Source: Dyadobacter sp. CY345
Lineage (GTDB): Bacteria > Bacteroidota > Bacteroidia > Cytophagales > Spirosomataceae
NCBI RefSeq assembly: GCF_021502725.1
Contig: NZ_JAKFFS010000001.1
Location: 930,001 to 994,000, forward strand
DNA: 64,000 bases
Direction of reading: 5' to 3'
Shown in pieces: positions 25,558 through 34,439 of this stretch; the first letter of the stretch is position 1; each line of letters starts with the position of its first letter. The position numbers were made by a program, and so were the translations under genes. The notes under the pieces are model-generated. The model was given only the letters and a program-made list of their open reading frames with translations. It was not told where the DNA came from and searched no databases.

Positions 25558-27966
25558 TTATTTTAGCTTAACAATTGTAACTCCGGCACCGCCGCGGTCC
25601 GGATGCTCGTCCTGCATACTTGAAACATGGGAATAGCCGCGCAAATGATTGCGTACCAGCGTCCGCAAAATTCCGTCTCCTTTTCCATGTACCACGCGAA
25701 GTTCGTCGTATCCGAGCATAATCGCGTTATCCATAAAAGAATCCAGCACACCCAGCGCCTCTTCCCCACGTTTTCCACGAATATCCAGATTAAAGCTGAA
25801 ATTCATCATCCGCTCGTTCAGGTCAACGCCTTTTGAAGCGACTTTTAATTTCTTCTCACCTGTTGCAGCTTTGTAAGTTTTGTTGGAAACTTTTTCAAGA
25901 CGGTTGAGTTTGATATTGGATTTCAGATCACCAATACGTATTTCCGCATCTTTTCCTTTCAGCGCCAATACCTCACCAATGGCAGTTTGTCCGGTAATTC
26001 TCACATAACTTCCGATCGTTATCGCTCCATCTTCCGGTTCGAAAACGCTATCCTCAGACGGAAGTTCTTCAACTTCTTCCAGAACAAGATTTTTCTTGCC
26101 AAACTTTTCCAGCTCTGTCCTGACAGTTTTGGTTTTTTCCTTCTCCGCCTTATTTTCCTTAATTTCCCGAATCGTATTTTCAATCAGCTGATTGGCATCT
26201 GCAATCAGATTTTTGGCTTTTTGTTTCGCGTCATTAACAAGTTTTTTCTCGTTGTTTTCAAGACTGGATTTTAGTTTGGTATATTCTGAAAGTTGCTGCG
26301 AAAGTTTTCTTTCCTTAATACCCACCTCAATATTTTTCTCTGCAAAAACCTTCCGTTCAATATCCAGCTCTTTCAACAGTTTTTCAAAACTGACCTGTTG
26401 TTTACCGAGTTTCTCTTTTGCACGATTTATCACCGTGTTTGGCAACCCGATTTTCGATGCAATTTCAAATGCAAATGAACTTCCCGGTCTTCCAATTTCA
26501 AGCTGATAAATTGGTTCCAGATGTTCTCCGTCAAATCGCATCGCACCATTTACCAGACCTTCCATTTTGTCTGCCAGAACCTTTAAATTTGTGTAATGCG
26601 TATTGATAACTCCATAGGCACCAGACTTGGTCAGATCTTCCAGAATTGCCTCTGCAATGGCACCGCCAAGTCCCGGCTCTGTTCCGGTTCCGAATTCATC
26701 AATCAAAAATAACGTCCTCTTATTTGCCAGCGTCAGAAAATAACGCATGTTGGTAAGATGTGAGCTGTATGTACTCAAATCATTTTCCAGTGATTGTTCA
26801 TCACCGATATCAATAAAAATATTCTGGAAAAAACCGATCGAAGAACCGTCAGCCATGGGAACCAGCAACCCGCATTGATGCATATACTGGATTAAACCGA
26901 CCGTTTTCAGCGAAACAGATTTTCCTCCGGCATTCGGTCCGGAAACGATTAATATGCGCTGTTTATCCTGTAATTCAATATTCAGCGGAACAACTTTTTT
27001 TCCTTGCTTTTGAAAGGATAAATGGAGTAGCGGATGCCGCGCATCTTTCCAGTCAATGAACTGTTTGTTCACAAAAGTCGGATTTGTTGCATTCATCTGA
27101 ATGGCAATTTTCGCTTTTGCCCGAAGAAAATCCATCAATCCCAAAAATGCATATGCCTTTTGTAAGTCAGGGACGAAGGGCCGAAGCTGATCCGTAAGAT
27201 GCATTAATATCCGGTTGATCTCCCGGCGCTCTTCATATTCAAGCTCACGAATTTCGTTGTTGGATTCAAAAACATCAGTCGGTTCTATAAAAACAGTTTG
27301 TCCTGTCGATGACTCATCGTGAATAAAACCTTTCAATTTACGCTTATGCTCGGCTGCAAGCGGTATAACCATCCGGCCGTTTCTTACAGTCAGCGAAACA
27401 TCTTCGGTGATCCAGCCGCTGCTTTTAGCTGTGCGAAGCATCGTATCAAGTTTCTTTCTGATACCTGCTTGTTCTGATATCAATTTTTTTCTGATCCTTG
27501 CTAATTCGGGTGAAGCTGTGTCGCGTATCTGTCCGCGGTCGTCAATTATTTTATCAATAGAATCTGTAATCGCTCTGTCAACACGAACAGTTTTTGCGAA
27601 TTCACTTAAAAGTGGAAATAATTCTGGTTCCTGATTTTCGAAAAAACGAAGACAAAGGCGAATGGTTTGCAGGGAAGCTTTCAAGTCTGAAAATTCTTCC
27701 AGTGTTAAAAGCATACCTTCAATGGCCGCACGTTTTAAAAAAGGCGTCGCGTCCAGATAATTTTGTGATGGGAAATCTTCACCGATTTCCATCACTTTTT
27801 TCATTTCGGCGGTTTGGCTGACCAGTTTTTCAACCATCCCGAAGTTGTCTGAAAAGCGTATTTTTTCAACATAACTGCGTCCAAGCGGACTTATACAAGC
27901 TTCTTTTAAAAGCTCACGCAGTTTATCGAAACCTAACTTTTGCTCAATAGTATTGGGGTATAACAT
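25558..27966 (-). CDS. mutS2: endonuclease MutS2
   Basis: An 802-residue MutS-family ATPase without the mismatch-recognition domain. The core has Walker A GPNAGGKS (about 340-347) and the DEFGTGTEP Walker B segment, followed by a coiled-coil region (about 515-640) rich in Lys and Glu. The C-terminal Smr nuclease domain carries LDIRGKRGEE and the VHGKGDGIL motif. MutS2 acts on branched DNA to suppress recombination and, in some bacteria, rescues collided ribosomes. Length and domain order are normal. It lies downstream of a conserved small membrane protein gene, 65 bp away. Confidence 0.96.
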   Translation of the reverse strand: MLYPNTIEQKLGFDKLRELLKEACISPLGRSYVEKIRFSDNFGMVEKLVSQTAEMKKVMEIGEDFPSQNYLDATPFLKRAAIEGMLLTLEEFSDLKASLQTIRLCLRFFENQEPELFPLLSEFAKTVRVDRAITDSIDKIIDDRGQIRDTASPELARIRKKLISEQAGIRKKLDTMLRTAKSSGWITEDVSLTVRNGRMVIPLAAEHKRKLKGFIHDESSTGQTVFIEPTDVFESNNEIRELEYEERREINRILMHLTDQLRPFVPDLQKAYAFLGLMDFLRAKAKIAIQMNATNPTFVNKQFIDWKDARHPLLHLSFQKQGKKVVPLNIELQDKQRILIVSGPNAGGKSVSLKTVGLIQYMHQCGLLVPMADGSSIGFFQNIFIDIGDEQSLENDLSTYSSHLTNMRYFLTLANKRTLFLIDEFGTGTEPGLGGAIAEAILEDLTKSGAYGVINTHYTNLKVLADKMEGLVNGAMRFDGEHLEPIYQLEIGRPGSSFAFEIASKIGLPNTVINRAKEKLGKQQVSFEKLLKELDIERKVFAEKNIEVGIKERKLSQQLSEYTKLKSSLENNEKKLVNDAKQKAKNLIADANQLIENTIREIKENKAEKEKTKTVRTELEKFGKKNLVLEEVEELPSEDSVFEPEDGAITIGSYVRITGQTAIGEVLALKGKDAEIRIGDLKSNIKLNRLEKVSNKTYKAATGEKKLKVASKGVDLNERMMNFSFNLDIRGKRGEEALGVLDSFMDNAIMLGYDELRVVHGKGDGILRTLVRNHLRGYSHVSSMQDEHPDRGGAGVTIVKLK

Positions 27967-28031
27967 TTCCTGTAATTCGAATTTTGGACGACCGGGATTT
28001 TATTGATGATGTTTTCAGCCGTGATAATTAT

Positions 28032-28553
28032 TTACTTAAATACACCCTGAACTTCCTGTTTAAGAAAAGAAAGTGCATGGGTTGTAGGTTGCGTTTCTTT
28101 GGTAATAACCTGAGCGAAAATCTTTTTTGCCAGTTCGGAAGCCGCAGCCTCAGACTCCACTTCCGGTGCAGCCTGATTAATTACGGAAACAATCTCATTC
28201 ATGGCGTTTACGATATGTCCCCAAGATTCTTCGCTGATGTAAATTTGCTGAGCAAGATTATGATTAAATTCTTCACGTATTTCATGTAGCAGAATGTGTT
28301 GTAATTCCAGTGCATTAGATGCGGATGGTACCAATCTTAGTAACAAATTATTGGGTGTGATTCGTTCTAAAAACAGACACATTCGTTCATAGGCTTGCAG
28401 GCGCAAAGGCAGCGTTATTTCTGTATTTTTATTATGTAAATCAAAACGCTGTTTCTGAAAAACTTTTTCAGCAACTTGTGTAATCGTCATGTATATTCCA
28501 TAGGTGAAAATAGCACCAATGATCACGACACTTAGTAACAAATAAAATTCCAT
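28032..28553 (-). CDS. conserved membrane-anchored protein of unknown function
   Basis: A 173-residue protein with a single N-terminal membrane helix (about 3-25, LLLSVVIIGAIFTYGIYM) and a helical cytoplasmic domain. The domain contains LRLQAYERMCLFLERITPNN-like sequence around 50-68 and HEIREEFNHNLAQQIYIS around 90-107. It recalls a protein widespread in Bacteroidota next to mutS2 or housekeeping genes, for which no function is known to me. No enzymatic motif is visible. It lies 65 bp upstream of mutS2 on the same strand and is likely co-transcribed. Confidence 0.7.
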   Translation of the reverse strand: MEFYLLLSVVIIGAIFTYGIYMTITQVAEKVFQKQRFDLHNKNTEITLPLRLQAYERMCLFLERITPNNLLLRLVPSASNALELQHILLHEIREEFNHNLAQQIYISEESWGHIVNAMNEIVSVINQAAPEVESEAAASELAKKIFAQVITKETQPTTHALSFLKQEVQGVFK

Positions 28554-28789
28554 AGCCTGGTTAGCGGTAATTTAGTTTCGGGATGAAACGTAAAATTACA
28601 AGATAAACGAAAAAAGAAGGAAGAAAATAAATTAAAAGCGAATTGAAAGGTGTAGTTTGCTGTTAGCACTTAGGAAATCTTTACTCCAGCCATTTGTGAG
28701 GGTAGTCAAAGTTTTGCCGCTTTATAATGATGTCTTCAAAAATCGCAATGTAAATTCGTGATGCAGAAGAAATTTAATTAACCGAGTAC

Positions 28790-29086
28790 ATGGAAAACCC
28801 AATTCAGCTTACGAGTAAGGCCAAAACTGAAATAGTTACAACACTGCAGGCGAACAAAATTCCCGATACATATGGGCTGAGAGTAGGCATACGCGGCGGC
28901 GCTTGCAGTGGGACATTTTTACTCGGTTTCGATACAGCTTCTGACTTTGATCAAGTTTATAAAATAGATGATGTTAAAGTAATCATCGACAAAAGACATT
29001 TAATGTATGTGCTTGGCGTTCTGGTCGATTATGAAGAGGGTATGAACGGGAGCGGTTATACGGTTTCCACTCCCGAGAAGAAATGA
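28790..29086 (+). CDS. HesB/IscA-family (A-type Fe-S carrier-like) protein lacking the CGC ligands
   Basis: A 98-residue protein with the HesB fold signature: KIPDTYGLRVGIRGGACSG, where Cys39 matches the first conserved ligand, then the VDYEEGMNGSGYTV strand. Bona fide A-type carriers end in a CGC motif that supplies the other two cysteines; here the tail is STPEKK and no further Cys exists. Iron-sulfur loading by three cysteines is therefore impossible in a monomer. It may be a degenerate paralogue that kept the fold, or a regulator. The start ATG is unambiguous and the gene is monocistronic. Confidence 0.82.
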   Translation: MENPIQLTSKAKTEIVTTLQANKIPDTYGLRVGIRGGACSGTFLLGFDTASDFDQVYKIDDVKVIIDKRHLMYVLGVLVDYEEGMNGSGYTVSTPEKK

Positions 29087-29111
29087 AATACCAAGAAAAA
29101 CTTAACCATTA

Positions 29112-29684
29112 TTAGTCTTCAATAGTTACATGTTTCCAGTTTTCTCCTGAGCGTATTCTGTTCAATTGCGTATGTGTAATGCCAAACTGCTTTGCAATCA
29201 TTTTCAAGCGGTTATTGTCATTTTTAAGCAACTTTTTAATAATCCGAACCTTGCTTTCCGTTAGTTTATAGTTCTTTGTTCTGCGCGGGATCACACGATT
29301 TATAAAGGCAGGGTTTTCACGATTGTGATCAATCATCTCTGTCTTCGTAACCCATCTTAGATTCTCGTAATAGTTGTTCTGTTTTTCAAAATCTGTATGA
29401 ATTACAAAGGTATGCTCATCACTTGCTTTGTTCACAAAATGTTCTGCAACAAGCTTATGAACATATCTGTTGATCGTCTTACCTCCGGCAGCACGGATAT
29501 TTAAAGAACGGTATCCTTGGATAACTGATCCTTTAATAATTGCGCCGTCCTTAGGATTATTTTGAAAGCTTTTCAATCTTCCATAGTTCGACACTTCATA
29601 ATGAGGCGCATTTTCAATTTCGGCGAATATAATTTTAGCCCATTTCTCATTCCAAAAACTCCGGCTTATCGTTGGCTCATTCAT
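29112..29684 (-). CDS. NUMOD4/HNH-like homing-endonuclease-type protein
   Basis: A 190-residue protein. An N-terminal NUMOD4-type module (EIENAPHYEVSNYGRLKSF, about 22-40) precedes an HNH_3-type core (YVHKLVAEHFV, HTDFEKQNNYYENLRWVT, about 73-112). A C-terminal helix-turn-helix stretch (about 137-182, TESKVRIIKKLLKNDNN, GITHTQLNRIRSG) follows. The usual catalytic H-N-H spacing is recognisable, with HTDF replacing the more common NHIDG, so activity is not assured. Such free-standing genes are mobile and common in Bacteroidota and phages. It sits alone between an IscA-like gene and a CoA-binding protein; no intron or terminal repeats were seen. Confidence 0.82.
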   Translation of the reverse strand: MNEPTISRSFWNEKWAKIIFAEIENAPHYEVSNYGRLKSFQNNPKDGAIIKGSVIQGYRSLNIRAAGGKTINRYVHKLVAEHFVNKASDEHTFVIHTDFEKQNNYYENLRWVTKTEMIDHNRENPAFINRVIPRRTKNYKLTESKVRIIKKLLKNDNNRLKMIAKQFGITHTQLNRIRSGENWKHVTIED

Positions 29685-29826
29685 TAGTTAACATTCGATT
29701 ATTGTATTGGAAACTTTTTAAATATTAATGCAATCAAGTAATACTATATATTGAAGACTTAATACTAGTAATGAACGTTTTAAAAACAAAAGATTTACTT
29801 ACTTCTTTCATATTTAAAAATTGACA

Positions 29827-30186
29827 ATGAAACTTACACTCATCATCGGCGCGTCAACTAATCCATCGAGATACTCTTTTCTGGCAGCCCAAAAATTAAA
29901 AGCGATGGGAAATTCTGTTTTACTACTTGGCCGTAGAAAGGGGGAAGTAGCGGGGCAGGAAATCCATATTCAACCTTTACCCTGGGAAAATATTGACACT
30001 GTTACTTTATATATTAATCCGGGTATTCAAACTGCTTATTACGATTATATCGTCTCCCTGAATCCAGAACGGGTTATTTTTAATCCTGGTACAGAAAACC
30101 GCGAGTTTGAAGATATTCTAGTTTCTAAAAATATCATACCAGTCAGAGCGTGTACATTGGTGATGCTTTCAACAGGACAATACTGA
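29827..30186 (+). CDS. CoA-binding domain protein
   Basis: A 119-residue protein formed by a single Rossmann-like CoA-binding domain (YccU/CoA_binding_2 type). Visible are LIIGASTNPSRYSFLAA near the N-terminus, LLLGRRKGEVAGQEI, YINPGIQTAYYDYI and VIFNPGTENREFEDI. Start ATG 29827 was chosen over the TTG two codons earlier. No catalytic domain is attached. Function of these small proteins is not established. Confidence 0.88.
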   Translation: MKLTLIIGASTNPSRYSFLAAQKLKAMGNSVLLLGRRKGEVAGQEIHIQPLPWENIDTVTLYINPGIQTAYYDYIVSLNPERVIFNPGTENREFEDILVSKNIIPVRACTLVMLSTGQY

Positions 30187-30311
30187 AAATAAATTGGCGC
30201 CCGGTAACAGAAAAAATTTTCTTTAATACCGGTTACTTTTTAGTACAAATGGATTTTTTTATCAACAGAATTTGGTTAAAAAACACAACCTATACCTGCG
30301 TCAGTGGTTCT

Positions 30312-31313
30312 CTACCACCTGATTAGCGCTGATGCCCACGTAAACCCACTTCCAAAAGCTGCCAGACATACAAGATCGCCATCTTTTATCCTCCCGGCTT
30401 CCCACGCCTCCGCAAGTGCGATAGGAATGGAGGCGGCAGTTGTGTTACCGAAGCGCTGGATATTGTTGACTACCTGTTCCTCAGAAAGTCCCATCTGTTG
30501 CCTAACATACTCACTGATGCGAATATTTGCCTGATGAGGCACCAGCACGTTCACATCCGAAGATTTAAATCCGTTTGCATCCAGTGCTTCGTTGATCACT
30601 TCCCCGAACCTGACGATAGCATGTTTGAAAACGGTGTTTCCATTCATATGGACATTAAATCCTCCTTCGTCAATCATTTCAGTTGTGGCAGTTCTTCCCG
30701 GCCGGCTGCTTCCAGGTTCTTTCACGAAAAGATCCTCCGCGAACCTTCCATCAGCATGTAAATGTGTTGATAAAATTCGGTGATTTTCATCTGCGGTTGC
30801 TTGTAAAACCGCCGCGCCTGCACCATCACCAAAAATCACAGCTGTATTTCTGCCGGCAGTACTTTTGTCAATCCAGGAAGATTGGATTTCCGAGCCAATG
30901 ACCAGCGCAGTTTTGTACATTCCTGATTTTATAAATTGGTCGGCAATTGAAAGCGCGTAAACAAACCCCGAACATTGCTGACGGATATCGATGACGGGTA
31001 TACCATTCATGCCTAATTCTCTCTGCATCAAAAAGGCAGAGCCGGGGAAAAAATAATCCGGTGTGATGGTTGCGTAGACAATAACGTCAACCTGGCTCGC
31101 ATCGATTCCTGCTCTTTCGAGTGCCTGCTTTGAGGCGGCCGCAGCCATACTGTAATTGGTATCTTTTCCGTATTCAAAATACCGACGCTCTTTTATGCCC
31201 GTCCTTTCCTGAATCCATTCATCGGACGTTTCCATCCATTTGGTCAGGTCTTCATTTGTAACAATGTTGTCAGGAACATAATAGCCAAGGCCGGTAATAC
31301 GGGAAAATGTCAT
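30312..31313 (-). CDS. 3-oxoacyl-ACP synthase III (KASIII) family protein
   Basis: A 333-residue thiolase-fold ketosynthase with the full KASIII catalytic triad: Cys114 in RQQCSGFVYAL, His in VPHQANIRI (about 256) and Asn in FGNTTAASIP (about 286). It ends in the classic GSGFTWASALIRW. KASIII starts fatty acid synthesis by condensing an acyl-CoA with malonyl-ACP. No acpP/plsX/rpmF genes are adjacent, so it may be a second KASIII serving a specialised acyl chain rather than the housekeeping enzyme. The MTFSRITGLGYYVPDN start is standard for Bacteroidota. Confidence 0.92.
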   Translation of the reverse strand: MTFSRITGLGYYVPDNIVTNEDLTKWMETSDEWIQERTGIKERRYFEYGKDTNYSMAAAASKQALERAGIDASQVDVIVYATITPDYFFPGSAFLMQRELGMNGIPVIDIRQQCSGFVYALSIADQFIKSGMYKTALVIGSEIQSSWIDKSTAGRNTAVIFGDGAGAAVLQATADENHRILSTHLHADGRFAEDLFVKEPGSSRPGRTATTEMIDEGGFNVHMNGNTVFKHAIVRFGEVINEALDANGFKSSDVNVLVPHQANIRISEYVRQQMGLSEEQVVNNIQRFGNTTAASIPIALAEAWEAGRIKDGDLVCLAAFGSGFTWASALIRW

Positions 31314-31462
31314 GCGGGATTTAATTTGTGTACTTAAAGCAATTCACTAAAATCAGACCATGGAAGTCAGTATTCCGATAGTTACACTTTACCTATCAGT
31401 GATTTAAATACGGATTTGTCCGGTCCAGCGCAAATTTGCAACAAAAAGTCTTTGTTACCAAT

Positions 31463-32167
31463 TCAAGCGCTTTTTTTAGTAAGATTGGCTGTAACAGATA
31501 AAAGGATGTAGAATACTAAAATTAGCGGAACGGCAAGAATTTTTAAAAAGGCGAGAAGTAAAACGGTTAGTACAAGAAATGAATAGCGGAATTCATTTCC
31601 CTGCCAGCCGAATGATTTGAATTTTAAAGCAATAAGTTTTATCTCGGCAATAAGTAGATAAGACATGACAACTGTCAGAATCAGTAGATTGTTTGTATTG
31701 ACAATCAGTGTTTTCCAGTATTCGTCCTGTGTCAGAACAATGACAGGAAGAGACGCGATCAACAAAGCATTTGCAGGAGTTGGTACGCCGATGAAGGAAT
31801 CGCTCTGGCGTGGGTCATTGTTGAATTTAGCCAGACGGATAGCAGAAAAAATCGCAATTAAAAAAGCCGGATATGCTTTCCATATCCCCATCAGATCAGG
31901 AATACTTTGCATTAATAACTGGTAGATAATAATAGAAGGCAAAAGTCCGAATGTGACCATATCAGCGAGTGAGTCCAGGTCTCGGCCAATCGGTGAACTT
32001 ACTTTAAGGATTCGTGCGACGAAGCCATCAAAAAAATCGAAAATGAGCGCCACTCCAATCAGACCGCAGGATATTACAATGTTATTATGAAACGCCTCGA
32101 CCACACCGATACATCCGCAAAGCAGATTAAGACAAGTAAGTACGTTTGGAATATGACGAAGAAACAT
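31463..32167 (-). CDS. pssA: CDP-diacylglycerol--serine O-phosphatidyltransferase
   Basis: A 234-residue membrane enzyme that makes phosphatidylserine, precursor of phosphatidylethanolamine. The CDP-alcohol phosphotransferase motif is intact: DGFVAR followed by GRDLDSLADM (about 47-70), supplying the metal-binding Asp residues. About six to eight hydrophobic helices follow. N-terminal IPNVLTCLNLLCGCIG is typical of the type II PssA subfamily. It lies downstream of the MBL-fold gene on the same strand, 84 bp apart. Confidence 0.94.
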   Translation of the reverse strand: MFLRHIPNVLTCLNLLCGCIGVVEAFHNNIVISCGLIGVALIFDFFDGFVARILKVSSPIGRDLDSLADMVTFGLLPSIIIYQLLMQSIPDLMGIWKAYPAFLIAIFSAIRLAKFNNDPRQSDSFIGVPTPANALLIASLPVIVLTQDEYWKTLIVNTNNLLILTVVMSYLLIAEIKLIALKFKSFGWQGNEFRYSFLVLTVLLLAFLKILAVPLILVFYILLSVTANLTKKSA

Positions 32168-32251
32168 TTTATAATTTTCAGTACAGGGTTGAGGTGCGGG
32201 TCTTTGAAAAAAATTGTATTCGAAATAACTTTTAGTAATTTATCGCAAAAG

Positions 32252-32890
32252 TTACTTCAAAAACGGATTATTTTTCTTTTCAAATCCAATGGTCGTTGGC
32301 TCCATATGGCCCGCATAAACAGTGTAACCATCCGCTAGCATAAAAAGTTTGGATTTGATACTATCAATTAATGTATCAAAATCACCACCCGGAAGATCTG
32401 TCCGACCAATACTTTGTCTGAAAAGCACATCACCTCCAATTACAAATTGCTGCTCGTCATTTATAAAAGCCACGTGGCCGGGAGCATGACCGGGAACGAA
32501 GATCAGCCGAAGGGAAGAATTTCCAAAGGTTACGACATCGCCTTCATCAAAGTACGAATCAATTTCTGGTTCGTCAAATCCTGAAAAGCCATAATTGGAT
32601 GCATAGGTTTTGACCGCTTTCAATAAAGGTTCATCGATTTTATGCAATGAAAACGGAATATCATATTTTGCTTTAACCGCAGCTACTCCCAGAACATGAT
32701 CAATATGCGCGTGGGTATTGACAATTCTGACTGGTTTAAGCGCATTGTTTTCAATGAAATCGTAAAGTTGCTGATACTCAGCTTTGTCGTAACAGCCCGG
32801 ATCGATAATTATTGCTTGGTTGGTTTCATCATACAATAAATACGTATTTTCCGAGAAAGGATTGAAAACAAAAGATTTAATCTGTATCAT
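32252..32890 (-). CDS. metallo-beta-lactamase-fold hydrolase (glyoxalase II-like)
   Basis: A 212-residue cytoplasmic enzyme. The binuclear metal site is complete: THAHIDH (His60, His62, Asp64, His65), a downstream His in VPGHAPGHV, Asp in GGDVLF and the C-terminal His in VYAGHMEPTT. The short size and IDPGCYD motif match the YcbL/GloB-like family common in Bacteroidota. Hydrolysis of a thioester such as S-lactoylglutathione is possible, but many relatives have other substrates. It lies upstream of pssA and downstream of the lipoprotein triplet. Confidence 0.9.
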   Translation of the reverse strand: MIQIKSFVFNPFSENTYLLYDETNQAIIIDPGCYDKAEYQQLYDFIENNALKPVRIVNTHAHIDHVLGVAAVKAKYDIPFSLHKIDEPLLKAVKTYASNYGFSGFDEPEIDSYFDEGDVVTFGNSSLRLIFVPGHAPGHVAFINDEQQFVIGGDVLFRQSIGRTDLPGGDFDTLIDSIKSKLFMLADGYTVYAGHMEPTTIGFEKKNNPFLK

Positions 32891-32967
32891 GATTTCAAAC
32901 GTAAAAAAGTGGGAGAATTCCCGGCGGTATATCTGTGCGAAGTTACGAAACAGAATGTAAACAGCGC

Positions 32968-33666
32968 TTAGTAGTCGCGTTTTTCACTTACAGCTGCATA
33001 AATGCGGTCAAAAAATAGCAAAATTTTTCCTTTGTATTTGGTTTCAGTTCCCACACATAGCCAGATTTCTCCTGCCGCATTTGGTTTTACTTCCACGGCG
33101 AGATTTGCATTATCTCTCACAATGCTTCGGTAAGCAACAGAATCAATTCTGTTTCCTGCATTTCCCAGAACAAGCATTTCCTTTCCGTCTCTGCCAAATG
33201 TTCCCTTCAAAATAGATGTATTGTAGTAACCAGAAGACAATACTTTTTTCGGTTCTTCCGTCGAGGCACCGGCTTTAATATGGGTAAGTCTTCCGGAACT
33301 GCCTACGGTATCAGGATAGCTCGTTGATAAATTTATTCTATATGCAACTTTGTAAGTCAATGTAGGATCCAGGCCTGTTATTTTCCGTTTGATAAACCAG
33401 AAAAGGCTGTCACCTGTATTTGTTCCTTCGACGCGCAGGCCACGTAAAGTGCTGTCGGTTCTGAAAGGTATGTCGGCAAGAGAGATATTGAAATTTACTG
33501 CGGAATCTTGTCCGGATTCATAATAAGCAAAATCTCCGGTCCAATCATCTGTACCCTCCTGAAAGGTGCTGTCAAAGAAGGTGATAGGCAGCGGATCCGC
33601 AGCGTTATTACACGCAACAAAATAAATGGCCATAATCAAACCCATAAATACGATCCACTTTTTCAT
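32968..33666 (-). CDS. lipoprotein, third member of a tandem paralogous triplet
   Basis: A 232-residue predicted outer-membrane lipoprotein; signal sequence with lipobox FVAC (Cys about 19). ATG at 33666 aligns with the MKKW starts of its paralogue; a TTG three codons earlier is less likely. The body is beta-rich, with landmarks shared with the two upstream genes: FQEGTDDWTGDFAYY, RVEGTNTGDSLFWFIKR, HIKAGASTEEPKKVLSSG and GEIWLCVGTETKYKG. These resemble a jelly-roll binding domain, but no named family was recognised. Only 24 bp separate it from the preceding paralogue. Secreted binding protein is inference. Confidence 0.72.
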   Translation of the reverse strand: MKKWIVFMGLIMAIYFVACNNAADPLPITFFDSTFQEGTDDWTGDFAYYESGQDSAVNFNISLADIPFRTDSTLRGLRVEGTNTGDSLFWFIKRKITGLDPTLTYKVAYRINLSTSYPDTVGSSGRLTHIKAGASTEEPKKVLSSGYYNTSILKGTFGRDGKEMLVLGNAGNRIDSVAYRSIVRDNANLAVEVKPNAAGEIWLCVGTETKYKGKILLFFDRIYAAVSEKRDY

Positions 33667-33690
33667 GCTTATCAATCTACTTTAATCCAA

Positions 33691-34386
33691 TTATTGTTCC
33701 CGAACTGTAACTTTTATCATATCATAATAAAGAACGGTTCTACCTTTATAACGCGTATCTTCCCCGATGCAAACCCAGATTTTTCCATCGCTGCCTGGTT
33801 TTACAGAGATGTTTTTTGAACTGCTGTTACGATTGACCAGCTGATATACCGGTCTTGCAGAATTATTGATCAAATTACCAATAATAGACATTTCAGCACC
33901 ATCCTGGTTCCATAATCCTTTTTTTATAGAAAGGTTATAATATCCGTTTGATAGTCTTTTCACCGGCTCCGAAGCTGAAGCGCCAGCTTTTAAATTAATT
34001 GTCGTGCCAACAGCACCAGGAAGGTCAGGGAAATTCGTAGCGAGGTTTATATCAAAAGATACGTCGTAAGTTTTTTCCGGATTAAGTCCGGCAATTTCTT
34101 TTTTGAGAAAGAGAAAAATGCTGTCGCCAACATTTGTTCCTTCTAATCTAAGACTCCATTTTAGTGAATCAATATCACTTGGCAGAGAATCGCGCTCCAT
34201 GGCAAACGCCACTTCTGTCGTATCGGCCCGGTTGTAAAGGGCATAATCGCCGGTCCATCCCTCCACGCCCGACTGAAATTCCGAGGTCATGGTCCTGATT
34301 GGATCCACATTATTCCTTTCCTCACTGTTGCAGGCTGACAGGCTTAACAAAATTACTAGTTTTGCCCACGTCAAATATTTCTTCAT
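33691..34386 (-). CDS. lipoprotein, second member of the tandem triplet
   Basis: A 231-residue paralogue of its neighbours with lipobox SLSAC. It shares FQSGVEGWTGDYALY, RLEGTNVGDSIFLFLKK, NLKAGASASEPVKRLSNG and KIWVCIGEDTRYKG with them; the most variable stretches lie between these landmarks. ATG 34386 is used; a TTG one codon earlier is also in frame. The 53-bp gap upstream and 24-bp gap downstream indicate one transcript. No catalytic residue pattern was recognised. Confidence 0.7.
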   Translation of the reverse strand: MKKYLTWAKLVILLSLSACNSEERNNVDPIRTMTSEFQSGVEGWTGDYALYNRADTTEVAFAMERDSLPSDIDSLKWSLRLEGTNVGDSIFLFLKKEIAGLNPEKTYDVSFDINLATNFPDLPGAVGTTINLKAGASASEPVKRLSNGYYNLSIKKGLWNQDGAEMSIIGNLINNSARPVYQLVNRNSSSKNISVKPGSDGKIWVCIGEDTRYKGRTVLYYDMIKVTVREQ

Positions 34387-34439
34387 CAAATTAATTTTCT
34401 TTGCGTAGACAAAACTAGTCGAATTATGGAGACGACGGA

